A stretch of DNA of 64,000 nt from contig NC_092576.1 in assembly GCF_037975245.1 (NCBI RefSeq), forward strand, positions 9,689,501 through 9,753,500, read 5' to 3'. The stretch comes from Apostichopus japonicus (taxonomy: Eukaryota; Echinodermata; Holothuroidea; Aspidochirotida; Stichopodidae). Position numbers and translations under genes: made by a program. The notes under the pieces are model-generated. The model saw only the letters and a program-made list of their open reading frames with translations, was not told where the DNA came from and searched no databases. Positions 35,390 through 46,420 of this stretch are shown piece after piece (the first letter of the stretch is position 1; each line of letters starts with the position of its first letter).

Positions 35390-35873
35390 CCTTGACAGCG
35401 TCGCAAAACTTCTGGACAAAACGGAATCAATAGAGGGCGTGCTGTAAGCCAAGAAGGGAGCTGATGACGGCACTTCTCTGCGTGTAGAAACTTTAAGATG
35501 ACGGCATAGTGTGTGAAAGGTCCAAAGGGCTGCGGGAGGGGGGGGAGAAGAGGGGGGAGAGGGGAGGAATTCACGATGTTCTAGTTTCTGTCACAATCCA
35601 AGATTACAGAGAAGTCTCTAAAAACGGCTTTGGCAAGCTGGTCTGAACACCACTTATGACTGCCTGCATCATGAATATTCAATGACCTGATGGTTGGGTA
35701 TTGATAGATCCTTGGTCACGTGGTTGTACTTTGTTTCAAGAGACCTGTGATACACATCTGACGATGGTCACACAGTCACAGTCTCGATGCAAAGGGGACT
35801 GGGCTTGAGATTTGGATCAGTTAACTATAGCTTGAGTTTCGTGACCAGGTTCTATCTTGCCTGACTTTTCTTT

Positions 35874-35879
35874 AATAAA
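35874..35879 (+). terminator. candidate poly(A) signal AATAAA of the sFRP gene
   Basis: AATAAA lies 485 bases after the stop codon, with T-rich sequence about 15 to 30 bases downstream. It is the first canonical hexamer I found after the stop. Confidence 0.5.
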
Positions 35880-36810
35880 ACTAAAGGGGATTCTTTGTCT
35901 TAATGTTTTGAAGATAACTCTTGAATATGCAACATTCTGTTCTTTTCAGATGACATAAATATGAAGACCTTTCCTTGACCTTTAATATGGTCTTGCGTAG
36001 TATCTGTTCCCCGTCGCAGGGAGTCGTGATGACTCACTTGACGTGAATTTTGATGATCACACGATAAGAGTCTCGACGTAAAAGAGACTGGAGAAGGGGG
36101 GGGGGGGGGAGTGGATCAATCTGATCGGTTTATTGCCCAGGCTCTCCCTCTCTCTCTCTTTCTTGGCTGACTTTTCTTTAAAAGAAGGTAGCTCTTCAAA
36201 TTATATGTTATTTACTCTGTCTTACAGAAATTAGTTTTACCAGTTTATAGCTGTTTTTTCCACAAGTTGGTGTGATTTCACCACAATTTTGTGGTTTATC
36301 ATATTCATCCGCTAAATAGGATCTCTGAAAAGGATTGTTATTAAAATTATTTTAGACCGACAAAATGGCACTTCGAATTATATTATTAAAATTAGGCGAA
36401 ATCTTCCGAGGGTTTGCAAATTACAAAAGAATAAAAAATGAGACTTTTCAATAAGTGTGTGGGAGACAAATTTGTTTCGCGATTTATCATATACGAGCAG
36501 ACACAATGATAATAACCACACCATCCCATTAGATTTAGAGGCAGCCGTTTATGGGTAAATATTACGTGGCTTTATCATAATATCAAAAAGTTACAACCGA
36601 GCGCAGCTTTAAGAATTAATCGCAAATGTATTCAAGATATGGTAAAATTCAGACATGATTTGCATAACTGAAAAGTTTAACCCCCCCCCCCCCAAAAAAA
36701 ATAAAAAAATAAAGTGCGGGATTGGGTTAGGCCTACATCCTATGATATCGACCCACAGGAAAGATACAATTTTTTTTTCTGAGATGTAAATTTAATTATA
36801 GTGATCTCAC

Positions 36811-37135
36811 CCCCTCCCTCTACCCCGCGTTAAAAATCATCAACAAATATCTTTAAAGTCCATCAACACATAATTGATACCAAATGTTGTGAAAGGGAAT
36901 TCTAATTTTTGTATTCCTGTTAGCATTTCTTCAACATTGAGCTAAGTTTGTAAATACTTAGCTCAATACTTAGCCCCCTCCCTCTACACCACCTTAAAAA
37001 TCATCAACAAATATCTTTAAGGTCCCTCAACACATAATTGATACCAAATGTTGTGAAAGGGTATTCTAATTTTTGTATTCCTGTTAGCATTTCTTCAACA
37101 TTGAGCTAAGTTTTGTAAATACTGGAATCTATGTA
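36811..37135. repeat. 164-bp tandem duplication
   Basis: Two copies begin with CCCCTCCCTCTAC at 36811 and 36975 and share AACAAATATCTTTAA, CATAATTGATACCAAATG and TTCTTCAACATTGAGCTAAG with few differences. Confidence 0.88.
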
Positions 37136-37439
37136 AATGTTTTATCTAGGCTATGTATGTTTGATTCGTCTTCCCAGTTATTTCTTTCTTCGCATCGCCC
37201 AGACAAACGTATTCAATTTATTGCACTGGTCTGCTAAACCTAGAATATTATGCTCGCTACAAGTCGTTTCATGATTCAACGTGCGCATGCGTGACATCAT
37301 GTAGGCGAGAAATATATATATATGTATGTATATATATTCTCAAGGATCCTCAAGCGCCATAGGAAGATGATGAATGTGTGTAAACTCTGAGAGGTGTAAC
37401 AATGGGAGATAATTAGTAACGGAGGTGATATATTTTTTA

Positions 37440-37585
37440 CACTCAAAATTAGGTACATATGTATCATTTTGATCATACCAAATGATAATTGATCAAAATG
37501 ACAATTTTGATAATGATATGAATTATATGATATGAATATCAAATTGATAATTTTGATCATCAATATATGATCATTTTGATAAAGC
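37440..37585. repeat. AT-rich cluster of TGATCA-type inverted repeats
   Basis: Variants of ATTTTGATCA and TGATCAAAAT recur in both orientations over about 150 bases, so the strand can fold on itself in several ways. Confidence 0.6.
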
Positions 37586-37645
37586 CAAATGGACAATTGT
37601 TAACACGCACGAAGAGCTATACGATTGTAGAGACTTAGTTTAAGG

Positions 37646-37907
37646 GCGGATCCACGGAGGGACCAGGACCCCCCCCCCCCCCCCCCCCGCATTGCCCATA
37701 TAGCATCCAGATATTACAAGAAAATAACATTTGCTCCAAACAAGCTATCCTTAATAAAACAAACTACAAAAAAAGACTAACATTTTAGGCGTTCCTTACA
37801 TGTTAGTGATGTTTACTCTTGCGCCGCTATTTAAGAATTTGTTTCGGCATCGAACGATACTTGTCTTGGCCGGGCCCCTCTATCGAGAACCCTGGACCCG
37901 CCATTAT
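37646..37907. mobile_element. possible hAT-like MITE
   Basis: GGCGGATCCACGGAGGG at the left and CCCTGGACCCGCC at the right are imperfect inverted repeats. A run of about 20 C follows the left end. A related left-end sequence (ACGGATCCAGGAATGGACC) occurs at about 48006. No clean 8-bp duplication is seen. Confidence 0.4.
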
Positions 37908-40900
37908 TACTAGTACTTTTAAGCATAGTTACACTAAGCGATTTGATTTTAATTAAGAGGCCTTAACATACTACTGCCTTGCCTGGAGTTAGTTGATCGT
38001 ACTGAAAAGCCCGGATGCTTGGGTAACGTGAAGTCCTCCGTGAATCCATTTTCGTTCTGTGGAGTATGAAACTGATGTATAGCGTATCGTTCGTTGTATT
38101 AGACACTTAGTGGAGAAAGTTGAGCTGAGTAATCGGTGTTTTTGGTTCAAAGTTTCGAAAAACACACAAACAACTCTCTGCACGGCGAAACATAATCAAA
38201 GAAGATAAGATTTTCATTCAAAATTCACATAGACTACGCATTTTTGTCTCCCTGCTATTTTCTTTTCTCTTTTGAACAGAATTTCATTTATATGAATTGA
38301 CGCACTTGTTATAGCTTGGGTAGTTAATGAGCTCCTCAGAATTAGCATCATATATATGCATGTTGCTTCTATGGCAAAGTGAACTTAGGATAATATAAAA
38401 GCTATGAGTTCAAGAGTGAAACAGTGACGGTGGTGCTGGTTGTTTTTTTGGGGGGGGGGGAGGAAGGGGGGTTACCATTTTTCTTGCGAGCGTGATATAG
38501 ATATTATTAGCCTCTAGTTTTCTATATCAGATACTGAAACGTTCATTGCAAAGCTGACTTTTGAACGTTGCAAGTTCTTAATGAAAATTCAAGATGAAAT
38601 AAATGTGCATATTCATATTTTAGGTATTAATATTCATATAGTTAGACTTTTTCTGACGCTAGTTGAATTCTCGATTTTCTGTTAGCGCATAGACCGAGAT
38701 ATTTTTATATATTTTTCTGCTCCCTGCCTAGGGGAATTGGAGGATGGGGAGGGGGGGTGGCTGAGCTGGGGAGAGGAGACGTGAAAACGTGCAACAACAT
38801 TGTTTGACATGCTCGTGAACCAGCGTCAATGAACGCGAATTGACAGTGAAAATAGATGGCGCTCTTCTATTTTTATTAGTATAGTTTCCTGCATTCGATA
38901 TTGTGAATTATGGATTTTCCTAAGGTCCAGTTATGATGGTGATTTTTAAAGGTAATTACTATGAAGTATCACAAAAATGGTTATTAATGGTTAGTAATTA
39001 AATTTACAATATATTTTTAAGCATATTTTAGACTTTTTTTGAAGATATATTTGTGTGGTATTTCTCGTTTTGTGAGAATACCGGTAGGCATGTTCACAAA
39101 GTTTGTTTTTTATTGATATATAAATTGGGCAAGGCAGTCAATATACAGCGTTGCTCATGTTTGCTTCACTTGGTGACTTTTGTTGCAGTTTTAAGTTCTT
39201 ACAATTTATCTTCTTTTTTTTTATAAATTCAATTCTTCTCAGTATTTTCCTTTTCATTTTTATATTTGACCGACGGAAATAATTTTTATTGCAAAGCATT
39301 ATACTGAATCTCAATGTATTTTCAGAAGGAAAACAAGACAAAACAATACAACAAGAGCATTTGTATCGTCAGCGCTAAACGGAGAGCATCTCTCTGTCTT
39401 ATTTCTTATTTTCATATTTGTCGTGGCTTGTCCTTTTTTTTTTTTTTGGGGGGGGGGGGCTCCTTTTCTTTATTTACGAAAGTTGATCTGATGCTATGAA
39501 TTGTTTTTTATTTCTTTTGAGTTGTTGCTTGTATTCATTCCTCGGAAAGCAATGCTCTCTCTTACCAGCACAAGCAAAAGGTGTCTCGTGCGGTAAGGAG
39601 GGTCGGATGTGGTGCAGTGGCGGGGGGGGGGGGGTTAGTGTGAAGGGTTAGGGTTGGGTAGGTCTACTTTGAGGTCAACAGAGGTCAAAGTATGACAATG
39701 TTGTAAGCAGGTCCACGTGAGTGCAAGAACTTTGCTGATCAGGGCAATGCGGACCCCACCTTCAATCGTCAGGGGAAATGGTGCATTCAGTAGGCAATAA
39801 TTGGACCAATCCTACGAATGAACGCCCCCCCTCCCCCCCCCCTCTGTAACATCACAGACAAATCATAAGCACAGTATTGAGTTTAGATCAAATTCTAACC
39901 CGTATTTAAAGTTTAAATATGCCTCCGAATAGATCAATTTGAAAACTGAGCTCCTTTTTTTCTTGGGAGGGGGATACCCCTATGAACCCCCCCACCCCCC
40001 ACCCCTGCATGCGAAATTCGGCTTCAAAAACTGACGGCCATAATCTTGCCTTATAAAACCCTTCACTCGCCTCTGTCCCTTCCATAATATTCATGACCCT
40101 ACCTTAATCAGTCGGGGAAAATTTAGATTCCCCCCACCCCCATCATCCCCTTACGTTTCAAATCCTGTGCACGCCAATCCATCCTCTACACTTCGTCCCC
40201 CCCCCTCCCGCTCAAACAGCTTTTTCTATCAGTATTGTTCACATTTTAAAATGTTTACCTTTGACTTTGTTATTTAAAACGAAACTTCGCTTATCGAGGC
40301 TCCTGAATATCATTATTATGTCAGGGGTTCTCGAAGGAAAGGGGGGGGGGGGATGAAGGCTGAACATTAGTTGGACCAAAGGACCGGAATTTTGGTTTGA
40401 CCAAAGGGTCAAGATATGCAGAATCAATATTTTCACCATATCTTTATCATGAGCAACGTGCCGGTAGGTAGGCCTGCAGTTGTGCCTAAGCCTTAGGAGT
40501 TAAGGACACGGCTGCCCAATTAGTGCAAGATAATGGTGCATAATTCATTCTTTCGCGGGAACCACATGTGGATAATCCATGTTCTCTACGATACGACTGA
40601 TTTATCATTACTACCCAAATGCCAAGGTCAATCTTCTTGAACATTCAGGTACTAGTTAACAAGCAAATGACTTTTGAGAGAAATGGATGTGTCCAAATTT
40701 AGACGAGGGCTATGCGAAGGAGGAGGTGGGGGGTGGGGGGGGGAGGGTTGATTGGAATGGGGGGGGGGGTGAGGCAATTGACCAATTATTCAAAATAGTG
40801 AAGGGAACATAAAGTCTATATCCCCCTTTCCCTCCCAGATCTCAACAGTTAATGTAAATATCAGTACAGACAATATATATGGCATGATATAGTACATGTT

Positions 40901-41129
40901 GTAATCGTTATGTTCAGTACAGTTCATAATAATATGAATAAGTAAAATATATATTTATGTATGTAATATTTACACTTACCATTGAAGTACTTTTATTGAA
41001 ATGTTTTATATGTGGAATATTTTGATCTTTTTCATTTTCCTTACTGGAATGTTTTTTTTTCCAACTGCAAAGACGCTCTCAAACAAAAAGAGCCTTTGTT
41101 CGTTCTTATATATTCGATGCTTGTAACAA

Positions 41130-41166
41130 TGACGTCACATGTGTAACAATGACGATAATGACGTCA
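41130..41166. promoter_or_regulatory. two CRE palindromes 29 bp apart
   Basis: TGACGTCA occurs at 41130-41137 and 41159-41166 within a short tandem repeat (GTAACAATGACG repeated). The neighbouring TGACGCC and GTGACAATGACG are related half-sites. They lie more than 1.5 kb from any recognised exon. Confidence 0.4.
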
Positions 41167-42758
41167 CAAAAGTGACAATGACGCCATGCACATGTTGTCT
41201 TTCTGACCCCTAAAAAATAAAAAAAAAACAATTATTAGTTGAAAGAATAAAGAAAATCTTGAACATATAATAAAATAACAGCAGGTTAATGAACCAATTA
41301 GGGTATTCGAGGTGGAGAAAAAGGGTCATGGGTGGGTCAACGGGGATGGGGGATTATAGCTAAGAAGGCTATCCGCAGATAACAAAAAAAAAAAACATTG
41401 GCTTCTTCGAGGTCCCATAGCGATCATGACCATATCGACCAGTGCCACTGTCCATGACAGGGCCCTCTTTTTTTCAGCCATGAGCTATTTCCGCGAATTC
41501 GCGGAATATCCGTGATTTCTTTTCGACAAAAACTATTATCCTAACACACTGTAGCATACGAAAACTGGAGCCTATACCGCAATTTTTGCAAAGTTCGGTG
41601 ATTTTTTTTTTACCCCATGCTCATCCCTGTTATTTGGAGTGGACTTTCCCATCAGAGGCCATTTAATTACAGCGGTATATCGAGAACACTATTAACCGAA
41701 CCGTTCAATAGTTCATCTCTTCTAGACTAGAGACCATCCTTGCATAACAAAATCGCTGTTAGCCGTTATCATCCTCATACAATAGAAATTAGAAAACAAA
41801 TTGAAAAAAGGAAAAATTATTTGATTAGCTGGTACTTTGTTCGCTAATTTACATATTTCTATGAGAACGATTCAGCACCGCCATGGCATTCATCACTATA
41901 GTTAGAAATAAATTGAGGGCAGGGGGCGGAGGTGGAGGAGAGGGAGGGCGGTATGGTTGAGGCACACTATTCCCACAGCCCCGCTTTCCAAATTGGTTTC
42001 TGGGTACTCTTGAGATTTGCATACGCCTGAACGACTTGACTTGGTAGATATGTTAAGGTATGTGTTCTTTGTACGTTGTACTATAAATACATTGAAAATG
42101 ACACAGAAATGTATTGACTCATCAACAGTGCGCATGCTCGTCACGCCAACTCATGTGACCCCAAACATGGGACAAAATTAGTTTCAAGTATGACGTGAAT
42201 CCTTTAAAGTGTTTGATTGGAAACTAGCATAGGTCATAGATTAGTTTCACATTTAAATAGTCTTCTTAACAGAAAGAATTATGTGACCTTTTGCCGATGG
42301 TCACAATTATTCCTCCAGGATAATGGCAGTGACAGACAGAAAAAAACCCCCATCTACTATGTGTATGAAATAGCGGAAAGCATCTAAACTTAACATTTAA
42401 TCTGAAGAACTCAGCAATTATATGTGTGACATATTGTATTCGTTAAACTGACTCTATGTCAGTAGTAACCAACAGTTACCCCTATAACTGAAAAAAAAAA
42501 AATTTACGCCTGAAAAAAACACGATATAGATGGCGCTCTTCACAAACAAACAAAAGATAATACTAACAAATCCACCTCGATAACGGCGAACTTCCTATTT
42601 GTGCTGTTTATGCTGCGCTGTATAGCACAATGACCATCTGATCGCTTTCTGGTCCTCTGCACAAAACATCAATCGCAGTTTCTGAAATCGGTTCATAGAC
42701 TCTCGTGTCCATTTCACTAAATTTTCCAAAATTCAATTGTTTTTTCTCCTTCCAAGAA

Positions 42759-43325
42759 TTAAAAGAAAAAATTAGAATTATCTCCATATCGCGCCTCGGC
42801 GTTATGATTTGAACCTTCGAAATCAAAATCGGGTAAGTTATCGTCATCAGCGCCAGCGTTCACGTGACCGGAAGAACCATTTGCTAGATCATCTGGACTG
42901 TTTCGTAAATCGAAATTTCCTAATATCGGGCCCAGATTAAAACTCTGAAGGCTATCATCATCAGCTTGTCGCGGCGTCCTCCCGTTTGGAAAGACGTGAC
43001 TACGGTTATTCACCCCCCTCGATGGCCTTCGACCTAGATACATACTTGCTGTCCGACCGACTCGGTCCGTCGGTTGGGGTTGGTTGACGTTGCTATGGAT
43101 ACCTCCGTTTCGTCTGTCGTAGCGTGGGTTGTTTGAATTGGATCCCGTCGGTGACGTAGTAGTAGTAGGCTGACTGACGTGGTATGACCGAGTGATTACT
43201 GCTGGTATTTCAGAGAATCGGCCGTTCGGTAATGATCGGGCGTCGTCGTCTACGTAAGGGTTGTACCTCTGAGGACCTCGTCTTACCCCTCTCTGATTTT
43301 CAGATTCTGCTGACTCCTCTTCATT
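42759..43325 (-). CDS. four-pass protein exon 4: cytoplasmic tail
   Basis: Encodes residues 142-329 and a TAA stop, after a CAATAACAG acceptor. The tail begins [17 protein letters not shown] and is polar and low in hydrophobic residues, with patches such as [23 protein letters not shown] and a final FFF. It is probably disordered. A GGGGTAAGA sequence near 43285 could act as an internal donor and give a shorter tail. Confidence 0.72.
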   Translation of the reverse strand, partial: NEEESAESENQRGVRRGPQRYNPYVDDDARSLPNGRFSEIPAVITRSYHVSQPTTTTSPTGSNSNNPRYDRRNGGIHSNVNQPQPTDRVGRTASMYLGRRPSRGVNNRSHVFPNGRTPRQADDDSLQSFNLGPILGNFDLRNSPDDLANGSSGHVNAGADDDNLPDFDFEGSNHNAEARYGDNSNFFF

Positions 43326-46247
43326 CTGTTATTGAGAAAAGATTCACACTATTGCTTTGTTGTAGCCTAGTACATTTAACTGTGTGCCACCTCTCATCCC
43401 CAACTCTCCACCCCCCCACCACCCTACCGCCTTTCTCCCAGCCGTGTTGTCCGCCGAACGAAAAATACGATAAGAAAATCTAAGGATTGTAGATACGCTG
43501 GTAGCATACATATCTCTAAGATAACGGCACATCCATTATGGGACTAGGCATGCGTGGCTTTATCATAGGCAGGGTCGAACTGACAAGTCGGGGGCAATCG
43601 TGCAGTGCCTTGATGTAATGTAGTAAAGATGAAGTAGTATACCGCCACCTTTCTGTTATTAACTTTACATACAGTACTGAACGATAACGGACATATTTGA
43701 AGATTAGAATATAGTATGTAAAGCATCATAACACACGTCTCTTGTTTGCTCTCTGCCTCTTTGTTCATTCTATATATATTCCCTTACCTAATACCGAAGG
43801 ATATCATACCCGAGACTCTCCCTCCCCCTCCCCCAAGTGCCCGTGACCCCTAGGGCAAATAAGGAGTGGCAGCAGCCTCCGTTAGCGCCTATAATCAAGC
43901 CGATATTTAGTGGTTACGCTGCAATAAGTTGTGACGCAATATTGTGGGCCTTAGATCCATGTAAAGTTGTTCCCTTTTCGGAAGCGAGGTAAATCTTGAC
44001 ACTTTTGCGTTGGGGAGGAGGGGGTGGTTAAGTGAGGGGAGTGTGTGTCAGGAACTAACACTGTTTGAATTCTAGCTATGCCGCTGGTGGGCCGGGTTTG
44101 GGGGGGGGGCGGGGGCGATGCAATGACCGTTTCTACCAGGGCTCATATCACCATTACCCCTATATTTATATATATATATATATATATATATACTTACAAA
44201 AGATGTATTTTGGATACAGCAATATTGGACAGCAAATATTACTGATAACAGAGCAATAAAAGTACTCAAAACAGATTGTGCTATTAGCAAAACACCATCA
44301 CCGCCGTCACTACGTTCCACGGATGAATTGACTGCAGATATTATAAGACATATGGACGAGGAGAACAACAATGGAACGTCAACCAGAAGGCTGACGATAA
44401 CCTGTAAAGAAAAAGAAAAAAGGAATGAAGAGGTTACCATGGAGACGTGAAAATGACGTGAATGAAAACATTGATCGCGACAACAAATCCCAGAAAATGA
44501 AAAATCTTCATGACACTGTCGTCAGTGAGTAGCCTACACATTGTCTAGTCCGTTGTCTTGGATATGATGTTACTATTATATAACTATGACAATGAGGTGC
44601 CTGTGATATAGGCATAATTAGCCACTGTGTCTTTGATCACCCTCGATGAACCTTTCAGAAAAAAAAACTTTGGCTCTCTGTTATGCCAAAAGTATACCCC
44701 TTAATTCAACAGAAAACTGTTTAAGGATAAAAACCCACCCAATTTCCTGCATGGCAACTTTGTACCGGAAAGGTAAAAGAGCCATTACACTCCCCTTTTT
44801 TTATACGCATATCCTGTACCGATAGCCTAGCATACTTTGTATGTGAACACGGAACAGTGGCTACTGTTGATCTTTTTTTCGCAAATCCTATACCGATAGC
44901 CAAACTTTGTATGAGAGCAAGTAATATGACTTTTAGTGATCTTTTTTAAGCGAATCCTAAACCGCTAGCCTAACGTACTTTTATGAGAGCAAGGAACCTG
45001 ACTACTATTGATCTTTTTACGCAAATCCTATACCGCTAGCCTAACGTACTTTGTATGTGAGCAAGGAACTTGACTACTATTGATCTTTTTACGCAAATCC
45101 TATACCGCTAGCCTAACGTACTTTGTATGTGAGCAAGGAACCTGACTACTATTGATCTTTTTACGCTAACCCTATACCGCTAGCCTAACGTACTTTGTAT
45201 GTGAGCAATGAACTTGACTACTATTGATCTTTTTACGCAAATCCTATACCGCTAGCCAAACGTACTTTGTATGTGAGCAAGGAACTTGACTACTATTGAT
45301 CTTTTTACGCAAATCCTATACCGCTAGCCTAACGTACTTTGTATGTGAGCAATGAACTTGACTACTATTGATCTTTTTACGCAAATCCTATACCGCTAGC
45401 CAAACGTACTTTGTATGTGAGCAAGGAACTTGACTACTATTGATCTTTTTACGCAAATCCTATACCGCTAGCCTAACGTACTTTGTATGTGAGCAAGGAA
45501 CTTGACTACTATTGATCTTTTTACGCAAATCCTATACCGCTAGCCTAACGTACTTTGTATGTGAGCAAGGAACCTGACTACTATTGATCTTTTTACGCTA
45601 ACCCTATACCGCTAGCCTAACGTACTTTGTATGTAAGCAAGGAACCTGGCTATATTGATCTGGTAGGCATAACTGTTCTAAAGAACTTAGTTCGAATTGT
45701 TGATACAGACTACTTTGTTACTATTGGATATGATTTGCCTGATAGTGAAGTCAGAGAGATCGACACATATTTTCTAAAAGCTATTGGACCGTGAGCATTT
45801 GTTATATGTTATTCATTCGTTTAAAAAAAAAAAAATAGTTAAGAATTTGTATATTGATGGAAGGTAGGCTAGGTTACGTTTTTTATCGATTGAAGAACTT
45901 TATAAATATATAAGATCAAAGGTAGTAGGTGCGTGAGTCAAATGAGTTTCCAAGGTTATCGCAACTTTGTAATTTTGTATTTAATCTTTGAAAACATGTT
46001 TGAATGCAATATTTTTCTTTCTTGCATTATGCAGAGGGGCGGGCAGTTCCACTGCGTACGGTATAGAATAACAATTAGTAAGTTATATTTCACATAACGT
46101 TAAATATTATTCGATCTATGACTAAAAGATATAGTCAGTCGGGGGATTGTTTCCATACAGCTAGCCGGAGAAGCATTTAGCCATGAATGTAGGCCTACAG
46201 GCTCCATGAACTAATGGTGGCATATTGGTTCAGTGTCGATATGTATA

Positions 46248-46324
<77 letters not shown>

Positions 46325-46325
46325 T

Positions 46326-46420
<95 letters not shown>

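Larger units (their letters stand above)
35390..42758. other. intergenic DNA between the sFRP gene and the four-pass membrane protein gene
   Basis: The first 500 bases are probably sFRP 3' UTR. The genes converge here: sFRP runs rightward and the next gene leftward. No further gene is supported. It contains a 164-bp tandem duplication (36811-37135), an AT-rich inverted-repeat cluster (37440-37585), a possible hAT-like element (37646-37907), two CRE sites, an 18-bp palindrome at 41489-41506, and many G or C runs. Confidence 0.6.
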
